NCBI GenBank assembly: GCA_024403215.1
Contig: JAKSSJ010000024.1
Location: 1-14,872, forward strand
Reading direction: 5' to 3'
Origin: Clostridia bacterium
Lineage (GTDB): Bacteria > Bacillota > Clostridia > Peptostreptococcales > Anaerovoracaceae
Length of the DNA: 14,872 bases
Below the pieces are notes generated by a model. The model worked only from the letters and a program-made list of their open reading frames with translations. It had not been told where the DNA came from and ran no database searches. Positions 1-7,553 of this stretch are shown piece by piece (the stretch's first letter is position 1; each line of letters begins with the position of its first letter). A program made the translations under genes and the position numbers.

Positions 1-113
1 AGAAGGCTGTAGCAAAGAAGGCTCCAGCAAAGAAGGCAGCTCCAGCTAAGAAGGCTGTAGCTAAGAAGGCTCCTGCTAAGAAGGCAGCAGCAAAGAAAGT
101 TGCAAAGAAGTAA
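1..113 (+). CDS. C-terminal tail of a Lys/Ala-rich nucleic-acid-binding protein (5' partial)
   Basis: Only the last 36 codons and the TAA stop are present, read in the frame beginning at base 3. The tail consists almost entirely of Lys, Ala, Pro and Val, arranged as pentads of the form A-(V/P/A)-A-K-K. Such strongly basic, low-complexity tails are known on histone H1-like proteins, on some HU-family proteins, and on DNA topoisomerase I or ribosomal proteins of some bacteria, where they bind DNA or RNA without sequence specificity. The body of the protein lies outside the window, so the family cannot be named. I infer a chromatin- or nucleic-acid-associated role. The gene ends 15 nt before a strong hairpin terminator, so it is the last gene of its transcript. 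Confidence 0.8.
   Translation, partial: KAVAKKAPAKKAAPAKKAVAKKAPAKKAAAKKVAKK
3..110 (+). repeat. Degenerate 15-nt tandem repeat coding for A-x-A-K-K pentads
   Basis: Units of about 15 nt, of the type gct-gta-gca-aag-aag or gct-cct-gct-aag-aag, follow each other through the whole visible coding tail. One unit carries an extra codon (gca-gct-cca-gct-aag-aag) and the last unit is a codon short. Lysine is nearly always AAG, while the alanine codons vary. Such an array can expand or contract by slippage without leaving the frame. Its 5' end is outside the window. Confidence 0.75.
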
Positions 114-128
114 TTAGACTTTCGTATT

Positions 129-159
129 AAAAAATCCAGACCATTGGTCTGGATTTTTT
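129..159. terminator. Bidirectional intrinsic terminator
   Basis: A perfect 14-bp stem (129-142 with 146-159) with a 3-nt loop has a TCCAGACC/GGTCTGGA core flanked by A6 on the left and T6 on the right. It therefore reads as hairpin plus U-tract on both strands. It serves the Lys/Ala-rich gene on the plus strand and, at about 80-110 nt past its stop, the RND transporter gene on the minus strand. Confidence 0.9.
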
Positions 160-176
160 ATTTCTTTTTATTTTTT

Positions 177-193
177 GCCGCCCTGCGGGCGGC
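177..193. other. GC-rich 7-bp hairpin in the convergent intergenic region
   Basis: GCCGCCC (177-183) pairs perfectly with GGGCGGC (187-193) around a 3-nt loop. It stands in a GC-rich islet of about 25 nt within otherwise AT-rich intergenic DNA. On the minus strand it is followed by an A-run, not a T-run, so it is not a canonical terminator for the RND gene. It would be part of that gene's 3' untranslated RNA, where it might protect the 3' end or slow polymerase ahead of the terminator. Its function is unknown. Confidence 0.5.
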
Positions 194-238
194 GCGGGCT
201 TTAAAAAAGTTATTTTTTGCAGGACAAGTTTAACTAAA

Positions 239-3200
239 TCAAATTTCTACGTCAACTACAAGTGGCTCACGCTTGAAGAGGATGTCGTAAATGACTGGTA
301 CTATGTACAATGTCATAAGCGTTGCGTACAGAAGGCCTCCCATTATTACCAGTGCCATTCCGCGTCCAAGCTGGCCTGAAAGGTCTGTCCCAAGGGCCAT
401 CTTAAACATTGCCAGAATGGTTGTAAGAGCCGTCATAAGTATTGGTCTCATTCTGGTCTTACCTGTTTCAATTAGAGCTTCTCTTCTTTCCATACCACCA
501 ATTCTGAGCTGGTTAGCGTAGTCAACAAATACTATTCCGTTGTTTACTACTGTTCCCATCAGGATGAGGAAGCCCATAAGTGAGAGTATTGAAAGCTGTT
601 CGCCGCAAAGCCACAGGGCTATAAGGCCTCCTGTGAAGGCAAGCGGTATAGTAAACAGGATGATAAATGGTGATAAGAGGCTTTGGAACTGAGCTACCAT
701 TACAAGGTAGATGAATAAGAAGCCAAGTGCCATCATCTTAGCCATTTGAACAACCATGTCGTCTACTGTATCAGATTCGCCACCAAGCTCAATTGAGTAG
801 CCAGCCGGAGCTTTGTATTCTGCCAAAAGCGGCTTAAGCTCTCTGGAGAGCAGGGTTGCGTTTTCTCCCTCTCTTACATTTGCTGAAACAGTAATGTATC
901 TTGCAAGGTTCTTTCTCTCAACAGAGGCAAGACCCTCTTCTGTAACTACAGTAGCAAAGTCTGATAGCTTGTGGATTACAGTTACGCTGTCGCCATCAGA
1001 ATCTGTTTCTTTGGTCTTAAATTCCATATCAAGGATGTTTTCTACATTAGGAATGCTGTATTTATTCCTTATAAGAACGTCCATATTTTGGCCGTTAACT
1101 GTCAGTGTTGTAGAAGTAACCTCTTCTGTAAGTTTGGTGTTGATATCTGAATAAATCTGAGCTACAGGAAGGCCGCATCTCATTGCAGCATCCTTATCTA
1201 TTACGAGGTGAACAACTCCAGCACCTTCTTCTTGGGCATTAGAGATGTCTACGTAGCCATCAACCTTTGCAACTATGTCCATGACATCGTTTGAGATTTC
1301 CATGAGCTTATTCAAATCGTTGCCATAGATATTAATTGAAAGTCCAGAACCAAGAAGGGCAGAGGTATCAAGCGATTGAGATGAAAGACTAGTTTCAACA
1401 TCAATACCCTCTACAAGGCTAGAAATCTGGTCTGTAACAGCTTTTATCTCCTTTGCCGATGGATTATCCCCTTCAACCATAATATAGATAATAAAGTTGT
1501 GATAATCACCAGATCCGCTTTGACCTGACACGGTTGAAATAAGGGCCGAGCCTGGCATAGCGCCAACTGTATCAACTCCGTCTACTGTTAAAACCTTTTC
1601 TACTATATCATCAACCTTTTTGTAGGCTGTTTCCTTATCCATTTCATCTGGAATTGTTACTGTCATCTCAATAGGCTCTGTAGCCATATTTGGAACCATG
1701 ACTATGCCCATTCTAACAACCTGCCAGATGGATACTCCAAGAAGCGCAATTGCAACAAGGAGAGGAACCACTTTAACCTTAAGGCACCAAGAAAGTGTCT
1801 TTGCATACTTTTCCATAAGCTTGTCAAAGAGAGGATGCTCTTTTGCCTTAGAGTTTTTAAGGAGTGTTGAGCCTGCTGCAGGAACAACGCTTAAAGCAAT
1901 AAGCAGTGATGCTGTTAAGCAGAAGGTTACTGTAAGGCACATTGGAAGTATCAATTCCTTAACAAGGCCTTTGGCAAATAGAATTGGTACAAATACGCAA
2001 ATTGTTGTAAGGGTTGAGGAAATAATAGGTCCTGCAACCTCTTTTGCGCCAACAACTGCAGCCTTAGCAGGTGAATAGCCAAGGGATCTTAATCTATAGA
2101 TATTTTCAATTACAACTATCGAGTTATCTACAAGCATACCAATGCCCAGGGCAAGGCCTGCTAGAGTCATCATATTAAGCGTAATTCCAGCAAAGTACAT
2201 GCAGACAACAGCTAAAAGTACCGAAAGCGGAATGCTTACAGCTACTACTATTGTTGGAATGACATCCTTAAGGAAGATTGCCAGGATTATTATTGCAAGA
2301 ACAGCACCTAAAATCATGGACTCAAGAACTGAGCCTACAAGAAGGTCTATATATTCACCCTGGTCTAATAACGGGGTAACCTTAAGTCCATCGTACTTTT
2401 CCTCAAGCTCAGCCATAGCCTTGGTTACCTTTTCGGAAACATCATTTGTTGAGGCTGTGCTTGCCTTAAATACGGCAAGAAGAACGGCATCTTTTCCGTT
2501 CATCTTTGCGTATTGCTCGCCAAGATTATCTATTGTTATTACAGATGCAATATCTGAAAGTCTGACATCTCCAACATCATGGATATTGGTGAGGACTATG
2601 TTTTCTAGCTCGTCTGGGGTTTTAAAGTTCTGACCAACTTTAATAAGCCAGCTATTGTCATCCTTATCATCAATATAGCCGGCAGGCATTTCAAAGTTTT
2701 GAGCATAGATAAGAGATGATAGGGTCTTAAGGCTTACGAGCTCATCAGCGTTTGCTGACTTTAAGACCTCTGCTCTTTGCTTATTAAACTTTTTAACGCT
2801 GTCGTTGTACTGATCCCAGCCATCATCTATTTGCTTTTGACCATCATTTAGCTGCTTTTCTGCTGCTTCAATTTGATCATCTGCAGAATCAAGCTGAGTC
2901 TTAGCTGCGTCGAGCTGAGATTTTGAGGAGTCTAAAGACTTCCTTTGGATTTCTAGGTTCTGAAGCGAAGACCTAGAATATGCAGAAGCTGAGCCCCAAA
3001 GGCCATCCCAGTCGTTTTCGATTTGGTCTACATTGGCCTTAGTTATTGTTGCTGCGGTCCAGGTTACTGTTTCAAGACCAGCACCTTCTCTAAGTCCATT
3101 GTATGCTGCAATGCCTTCTGTAAGGCCGCTTTCAAGCTGGCCTGGAAGAGCATCTATCTTTTTCTTAAGCTGACCAAAGGTAATTGTGTCTTTGATTGAT

Positions 3201-4399
3201 GCAGGGGTATAAAGTCCGGCGCCCTCTGCAATCGTATCAAGGACCCCAATGGTAGCAAGCATATCATCGCTTGTTTTTATAAGCAGCGGTGATATAAGTC
3301 CTAGGTCTGTTGCAGAAGCAATTGCTTTTAGCTCGGCATAATTTTTCTTTGCATCTGAGAGCTTAGTAGTTGATTTAATGACAAGCTTAGATGCATCTAT
3401 TGGGACGCCAGCAGGAATCATGGCAAAAGCGCCCGAAGAGGCATTCTGGTAGAGCCCATTTATTATTGCATCAGCCTGAGTAACTGTAGTGTTTGTAAGG
3501 CTTTTTGTGGCTGGGTCTACTGCCGTTTTCATTCCGTTAATGATTATGGTCTTATTTTCAAGAAGAAGCGGCAGGGCATCTACAGCTGTTTCTATGCCAT
3601 CAATCATGTCATCCATTTCATCTATGGCATCGTCGAGCTTTTTAACATTGTCCTCGTACTCTTCCTTTTTATCTATAAGGTCTGCCTTACTTTTTGCAAG
3701 CTCAAGCCAGCCATCGTTAATTTCGTCCTGGCCGTCTATAAGCTTTTGCTTGGCGTCCTTAAGCTGAGTATAGGCATCTGCAAAGCCCTTGTTTGCAACT
3801 CCAAGTATTCTGTCGTTTAAGTCCAAAACCTTTTCTTCGTCAAGCTCAATTACAACGCTTTTTTCAACAAGGCCTACGCTATTTACATTTGCAACGCCGT
3901 CCTGGCGCTCAATATATGGCACAAGCTCGTCCTCTACAAAGCTAGAGAGCTCAAACTGATCCTTTCCATCAAAGGATACTCCAAGGTAGGTAGAGGCCAT
4001 CATATCCATGGAAATTTCCATGATAGTTGGTGTACCTGCCTCAGCTGGCAAATAGGTTCTTACTGTATCAATTGCGTTGGAAACCTTAACCAAGGCTGCA
4101 GACATGTCGGTTTCATCTTCAAATTCAAGCTGCACCATTGAATAGTTATCTGAAGAGCTTGAGCTGATATTTTTTACACCGCTTATTGTGCCAAGGGCTG
4201 ATTCCATTGGCTGCGATACCATGCTCTCTACCTTTTCAGGACCCGCTCCAGGGTAGGTAGTTATAACTATCATATACGGCAGCGAAAATTCCGGCAGAAG
4301 ATCTGCCGTCATGTTGCTAAGTGATACAAAGCCTAGGGCGATAACCATGATTACCGCAACTAGGACAGTAAAAGGTTTTTTTACACTTGTCTTAATCAT
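239..4399 (-). CDS. RND-family efflux transporter (AcrB/SwrC-like, HAE type) with a large coiled-coil insertion
   Basis: This is an inner-membrane proton-driven exporter of 1386 residues; the family is normally about 1000-1050. The start is set at ATG 4399, which gives the usual short cytoplasmic lead (MIKTSVKKPF) before TM1 (about 11-29). The ATG 19 codons upstream would read through the divergent gene's promoter and ribosome binding site. Membrane segments 2-6 lie at about 686-843, TM7 at 878-897 and TM8-12 at 1219-1373. The TM4 signature is GMLVDNSIVVIEN with the proton-relay aspartate at 758; the second AcrB aspartate is Asn759, and TM10 has NN at 1286-1287, as in SwrC-like members. Residues about 202-564 are inserted just before the conserved AQNFEMPAG strand. 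They hold two coiled-coil arms (about 201-276 and 479-547) that both contain a DGQ..I.DGW motif. No periplasmic adaptor gene is adjacent. Substrate unknown. The family call is certain. Confidence 0.93.
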   Translation of the reverse strand: MIKTSVKKPFTVLVAVIMVIALGFVSLSNMTADLLPEFSLPYMIVITTYPGAGPEKVESMVSQPMESALGTISGVKNISSSSSDNYSMVQLEFEDETDMSAALVKVSNAIDTVRTYLPAEAGTPTIMEISMDMMASTYLGVSFDGKDQFELSSFVEDELVPYIERQDGVANVNSVGLVEKSVVIELDEEKVLDLNDRILGVANKGFADAYTQLKDAKQKLIDGQDEINDGWLELAKSKADLIDKKEEYEDNVKKLDDAIDEMDDMIDGIETAVDALPLLLENKTIIINGMKTAVDPATKSLTNTTVTQADAIINGLYQNASSGAFAMIPAGVPIDASKLVIKSTTKLSDAKKNYAELKAIASATDLGLISPLLIKTSDDMLATIGVLDTIAEGAGLYTPASIKDTITFGQLKKKIDALPGQLESGLTEGIAAYNGLREGAGLETVTWTAATITKANVDQIENDWDGLWGSASAYSRSSLQNLEIQRKSLDSSKSQLDAAKTQLDSADDQIEAAEKQLNDGQKQIDDGWDQYNDSVKKFNKQRAEVLKSANADELVSLKTLSSLIYAQNFEMPAGYIDDKDDNSWLIKVGQNFKTPDELENIVLTNIHDVGDVRLSDIASVITIDNLGEQYAKMNGKDAVLLAVFKASTASTNDVSEKVTKAMAELEEKYDGLKVTPLLDQGEYIDLLVGSVLESMILGAVLAIIILAIFLKDVIPTIVVAVSIPLSVLLAVVCMYFAGITLNMMTLAGLALGIGMLVDNSIVVIENIYRLRSLGYSPAKAAVVGAKEVAGPIISSTLTTICVFVPILFAKGLVKELILPMCLTVTFCLTASLLIALSVVPAAGSTLLKNSKAKEHPLFDKLMEKYAKTLSWCLKVKVVPLLVAIALLGVSIWQVVRMGIVMVPNMATEPIEMTVTIPDEMDKETAYKKVDDIVEKVLTVDGVDTVGAMPGSALISTVSGQSGSGDYHNFIIYIMVEGDNPSAKEIKAVTDQISSLVEGIDVETSLSSQSLDTSALLGSGLSINIYGNDLNKLMEISNDVMDIVAKVDGYVDISNAQEEGAGVVHLVIDKDAAMRCGLPVAQIYSDINTKLTEEVTSTTLTVNGQNMDVLIRNKYSIPNVENILDMEFKTKETDSDGDSVTVIHKLSDFATVVTEEGLASVERKNLARYITVSANVREGENATLLSRELKPLLAEYKAPAGYSIELGGESDTVDDMVVQMAKMMALGFLFIYLVMVAQFQSLLSPFIILFTIPLAFTGGLIALWLCGEQLSILSLMGFLILMGTVVNNGIVFVDYANQLRIGGMERREALIETGKTRMRPILMTALTTILAMFKMALGTDLSGQLGRGMALVIMGGLLYATLMTLYIVPVIYDILFKREPLVVDVEI

Positions 4400-4416
4400 A
4401 GTAGTCACATTATAAT
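4387..4416 (+). promoter_or_regulatory. Promoter for the HerA-like ATPase gene (divergent, shared -10)
   Basis: TATAAT at 4411-4416 and TTGTCT at 4387-4392 (18-nt spacing) form a plausible sigma-A promoter, with transcription starting near 4423. The -10 overlaps the minus-strand TATAAT because ATTATAAT (4409-4416) is self-complementary. The -35 lies inside the first codons of the RND gene, so polymerase could occupy only one direction at a time. Confidence 0.5.
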
Positions 4417-4437
4417 ATAAATATGTGAAGTTTTGAA
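4409..4437 (-). promoter_or_regulatory. Promoter for the RND transporter gene (divergent, shared -10)
   Basis: Read on the minus strand, a perfect TATAAT (4414-4409) lies 10 nt before the chosen ATG (4399), with a weak -35-like TTCAAA (4437-4432) at 17-nt spacing. The expected transcript start, near 4402, is only a few bases from the ATG, and no Shine-Dalgarno sequence precedes it, so the mRNA may be leaderless or nearly so. Prediction from sequence only. Confidence 0.5.
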
Positions 4438-4441
4438 GGAG
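4435..4441 (+). promoter_or_regulatory. Ribosome binding site that fixes the ATPase start
   Basis: GAAGGAG ends 6 nt before ATG 4448. An in-frame TTG at 4433 would place this site inside the coding region, so the TTG is rejected as a start. Confidence 0.85.
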
Positions 4442-4447
4442 AGTATT

Positions 4448-5998
4448 ATGGCACAATTTTGTATTGGACAGTCAAACGACGGAAATGTAAATATTAACCT
4501 TGGTATGTGCAATAGGCACGGCCTTATAGCAGGCGCCTCTGGCACTGGAAAAACCACAACTATGAAGGCCCTAGCTGGCAATTTTTCTGCCGCTGGAGTA
4601 CCTGTATTTTTTGCTGATGTTAAGGGGGATTTGGACTGCGTTTCTAAGAATTATCCTGTTAGATTTTGGGATATTTTTGGAGCAAAGGGTCACCCTGTTA
4701 GGGTTACAATTTCAAGCATTGGCCCTGTTCTTTTGTCGAGGCTTCTTAGCCTTTCTGAGGTTCAGCAGGGAGTATTAAATATAGCTTTTAAGGTTGCGGA
4801 CGAACACGGACTTTTGCTTTTAGACCTTAAGGATTTAAGAGCTATGCTTACTTATCTTAGCGAGAATGCCCAAGAGTTCTCTGCAGAATATGGAAATATA
4901 ACTAGTGCTTCTGTTGGTGCTATTCAAAGGGCTCTTCTTGCCTTTGAGCAGGAGGGCGGCGAGTGCCTCTTTGGCGAGCCAGAGCTTGATATAAAAGACT
5001 GGATGAGGACAGACGTAGACGGCAGAGGCTTTATAAATATATTGGAAAGCTCAAAGCTTGTTCAAAGTCCAATGGTATATTCTACATTTATGCTTTGGCT
5101 TTTATCTGAGCTTTTTGAGCAGCTTCCTGAGGTGGGAGATCTTGAAAAGCCAAGAATGGTATTCTTCTTTGACGAGGCTCATCTTCTCTTTGACGATGCC
5201 CCAAAGGCTCTTGTTCAAAAAATTGAACAGGTTGTAAAGCTCATAAGATCTAAGGGAGTTGGCGTTTACTTTGTAACTCAGGCTCCAACAGATCTTCCAG
5301 ATTCAGTGCTTGCTCAATGTTCCAATAAAATTCAGCACGCATTAAGAGCCTATACTCCGGCAGAACAAAAGAAGATTAAGGCCGCTGCTGCTTCATTTAG
5401 AGCAAACAAGGACTTTAATACAGAAGAAGAGCTCCAAAACCTTGGAGTAGGAGAAGCTTTAGTATCTGTTCTTGATGAGGCCGGAATCCCAGGCGTGGTG
5501 GCAAAAACAAAGATTCATTGCCCTGAAGATTTAATGGTAACTATTGATGAAGAAGAGGTAAAAAAGAAAATTGTATCCTCTGAATTTGAGCTTAAATATA
5601 GACAAACGGTAGATAGAGAATCCGCATTTGAAATTCTAGAAAAAGCAAAGGCTGAGCTTTTAAAATTAAAAGCAGAAGAGGAAGCAGAAAAGGAAGCAGC
5701 AAAGCTAGCAAAGGAAGAAGAAAAGGCAAGGCTGGCAGAAGAAAAGGAAGCAGCTAGGCTTGCAAAAGAGCGCCAAAAAGAAATTGAAAAAAAGACAAAG
5801 GCAATTTCAAAAGCTGCAACTAATGCCGCAAGTTCTGTTGCAAGATCTGTTAGCACAAACATGGTTAATTCCGTGCTTGGAGGAAATAAGTCCTCATCTA
5901 AGACCATTGCCAAAAGGGCTGCAACTAATGCACTTTCTTCAGTTATGAGAAGTGCTTCAAATGAGCTTGTTAGAGGAATTTTTGGAAATTTGAAGTAA
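4448..5998 (+). CDS. HerA-like ATPase of the DUF853/YjgR family
   Basis: This is a 516-residue cytoplasmic P-loop ATPase related to E. coli YjgR and, more distantly, to the HerA/FtsK translocases. Walker A is GASGTGKTT at 29-37. Walker B is VFFFDEAH with Asp242 and Glu243. A family-typical TQAPTDLP segment sits at 277-284. From about 394 to 451 the chain is a charged Glu/Lys/Ala helix, probably a coiled coil. The end (about 452-516) is a duplicated module, each copy starting K-(R)AATNA-SSV and ending in a G-I/V-FG or VLGG-like turn. HerA relatives form hexameric rings that move DNA or protein; the substrate of DUF853 proteins is not established, and no nuclease partner such as NurA lies nearby. 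It is a single gene divergent from the RND pump. Family call strong, function open. Confidence 0.9.
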   Translation: MAQFCIGQSNDGNVNINLGMCNRHGLIAGASGTGKTTTMKALAGNFSAAGVPVFFADVKGDLDCVSKNYPVRFWDIFGAKGHPVRVTISSIGPVLLSRLLSLSEVQQGVLNIAFKVADEHGLLLLDLKDLRAMLTYLSENAQEFSAEYGNITSASVGAIQRALLAFEQEGGECLFGEPELDIKDWMRTDVDGRGFINILESSKLVQSPMVYSTFMLWLLSELFEQLPEVGDLEKPRMVFFFDEAHLLFDDAPKALVQKIEQVVKLIRSKGVGVYFVTQAPTDLPDSVLAQCSNKIQHALRAYTPAEQKKIKAAAASFRANKDFNTEEELQNLGVGEALVSVLDEAGIPGVVAKTKIHCPEDLMVTIDEEEVKKKIVSSEFELKYRQTVDRESAFEILEKAKAELLKLKAEEEAEKEAAKLAKEEEKARLAEEKEAARLAKERQKEIEKKTKAISKAATNAASSVARSVSTNMVNSVLGGNKSSSKTIAKRAATNALSSVMRSASNELVRGIFGNLK

Positions 5999-6001
5999 AA
6001 A

Positions 6002-6056
6002 AGACCTTTTAGTATGGCTAAAAGCAAGAAAGCCTTGATTTTCAAGGGGCAAGTCT
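6002..6056 (+). other. Possible structured RNA element (three-way-junction-like) after the ATPase gene
   Basis: The gap between the ATPase stop and the permease start (5999-6124) holds three nested or adjacent helices. AGAC/GTCT (6002-6005 with 6053-6056) encloses CTTTTAG/CTAAAAG (6006-6012 with 6018-6024) and CCTTGA/TCAAGG (6033-6038 with 6042-6047). There is no U-tract after them, so this is not a clear terminator. It lies before the predicted permease promoter and would belong to the ATPase transcript's 3' end. I do not recognise it as a known riboswitch. Confidence 0.25.
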
Positions 6057-6070
6057 GTATACTTAATGGG

Positions 6071-6099
6071 TTGAAATTATATATATTTTATAAAATTAT
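6071..6099 (+). promoter_or_regulatory. Candidate promoter for the SLC13 permease gene
   Basis: TTGAAA at 6071-6076 is followed at 17-nt spacing by AATTAT (6094-6099), an imperfect -10, in a strongly AT-rich stretch. A ribosome binding site, GGAGGA (6110-6115), stands 9 nt before ATG 6125. The exact -10 is uncertain because several AT-rich hexamers overlap. Confidence 0.4.
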
Positions 6100-6124
6100 T
6101 TAATATTTTGGAGGATTTTTTTCG

Positions 6125-7531
6125 ATGAATAAAAAGGGTAATAATGCGTTTGTCCTTATTGCAATCGCAGCAGTTATCATTATTGCTTCATCTGTAATTC
6201 CTTGCCCAGAAGGTCTTTCAAGACAGGCTATGCAGTCCTTTGGTATCATCATTGGTGCTATTGTGCTTTGGGTAGGAGAGGCAATGAACATGGCTGTTAT
6301 TGGTATTTTCATGACAGCACTTCTTACGTTTATGGGCGTAATTACACCATCAGATATGTTTAAGGGCTTTGGTGGTTCAGTATTCTTCTTCATGGTAGGA
6401 ACAATGTCTATTACAACAGCAATGGCATCCACAACAATTCCAACAAGAATTGCTGGCTTCATCATGAAGTGGGCTAAGAACTCCCCAAGAAAGCTTATAG
6501 TAGGCTTTGCTGTAGGAACAGCAGTCCTTTCATCTATAATGTCCAATATTCCAACATGCGCACTTTTCGCATCACTTGGTATGGCTGTATTAAAGGCAAA
6601 CGGAGATCCAAAGCCAGGTACATCAAAGCTTGGTAAGTGCCTTATGATTGCTATCCCAGCAGGTTCTGTTATCGGTGGATACATGACACCAGCTGGTGGT
6701 CCAACAAACATTTTCGCATTTAACTATCTCCCACAGATTGGTCACCCAATTACATTTGTTCAGTGGATGGCACAGGGTTACCCAATTGGACTTGTACTCA
6801 CAGTATTTGTAGCACTCTTCCTTTCATTTGTTCACAAGCCAGAAGCAATCTCTGATGAGGCTTTAAAGAAGGCAGATGAAATGGTTAACGGAAACGGACC
6901 ACTCGAGCTTAGAGAAAAGAAGTGCCTTGCAGTTATCGCTATCATGTTTGTTGCATGGATTGCATCTTCATTTGTTCCAAATGGAAATCTTCTTAACGCA
7001 ACTTGCATCGCTTTAGCTGGTACATGCCTCTTCATGTTCCCTGGAATCGAAGTTCTTACATGGGACGACTATTCCTCAAAGGGTGGCTGGGATGCAACAT
7101 TTATGGTAGGTTCTGTAGGAGCTCTTGCAGATGCAGCTCTTAATACAGGCGCAGCAAAGTGGCTTGTAGAAGCAACGCTTGGTAACGCTGCAAACTGGAG
7201 CCCATTCCTTGTATTCCTCCTTATCTCTGCTCTTATTTGCATCATCCATATTCTTATTCCATCAGGACCAGCTGTTGCAGGTCTTGCTGTAATTCCAATC
7301 ATCGATCTTGCAGTAAAGGCAGGAATCAACCCAGTAGCAGCTGCTATTCTGGTTTCATTCTGGTCAGCAGTAACATTTGTACTCCCAACAGACGCTGTAC
7401 CTATGTTTACTTATAAGTTTGGATACTATTCATTCGGCGATATGATGAAATCTGGTATTCCACTTTCAATCATAGTAATAGTACTTGTAGCAATTATCAT
7501 TCCAGGTGCTTGCACAATACTTGGTTGCTAA
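6125..7531 (+). CDS. SLC13/DASS-family anion permease
   Basis: This is a 468-residue polytopic membrane protein of the divalent-anion:sodium symporter (SLC13) superfamily, which in bacteria takes up dicarboxylates, citrate, sulfate or related anions. It starts with a short basic lead and a first membrane segment (about 8-23). The half-repeat signature SNIPT is at 140-144, followed by an MTPAGGPTNIF segment near 188-198, which is typical of the hairpin and substrate region. In the second half the equivalent position reads HILIPSGPAVAG (PSGPA at 379-383) instead of a second S-N-T motif. The length fits the family. The gene stands alone between its own promoter and a terminator 22 nt past the stop. 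Substrate cannot be assigned. Codon use is rich in ATC, TTC, CCA and ACA, like prs, hinting at good expression. Family assignment fairly sure. Confidence 0.85.
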   Translation: MNKKGNNAFVLIAIAAVIIIASSVIPCPEGLSRQAMQSFGIIIGAIVLWVGEAMNMAVIGIFMTALLTFMGVITPSDMFKGFGGSVFFFMVGTMSITTAMASTTIPTRIAGFIMKWAKNSPRKLIVGFAVGTAVLSSIMSNIPTCALFASLGMAVLKANGDPKPGTSKLGKCLMIAIPAGSVIGGYMTPAGGPTNIFAFNYLPQIGHPITFVQWMAQGYPIGLVLTVFVALFLSFVHKPEAISDEALKKADEMVNGNGPLELREKKCLAVIAIMFVAWIASSFVPNGNLLNATCIALAGTCLFMFPGIEVLTWDDYSSKGGWDATFMVGSVGALADAALNTGAAKWLVEATLGNAANWSPFLVFLLISALICIIHILIPSGPAVAGLAVIPIIDLAVKAGINPVAAAILVSFWSAVTFVLPTDAVPMFTYKFGYYSFGDMMKSGIPLSIIVIVLVAIIIPGACTILGC

Positions 7532-7553
7532 TAAGCTTAAAAACAATACAAAT

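Noticed and set aside
4400..4456. Longer start for the RND gene (19 extra codons)
   Set aside because: The extension would cross the divergent gene's -10 and ribosome binding site, has no SD of its own, and precedes the normal basic lead of TM1.
5515..6045. Open frame of 176 codons on the minus strand over the end of the ATPase gene
   Set aside because: It is the shadow of the Lys/Glu/Ala-rich helix, giving a Phe/Ser/Ala-rich product; it has no ribosome binding site and the plus-strand protein is clearly real.
6100..6711. Open frame of 203 codons on the minus strand over the permease gene
   Set aside because: It is antisense to a membrane protein with clear family motifs; the product is Ile/Pro/Met-rich without any recognisable domain.
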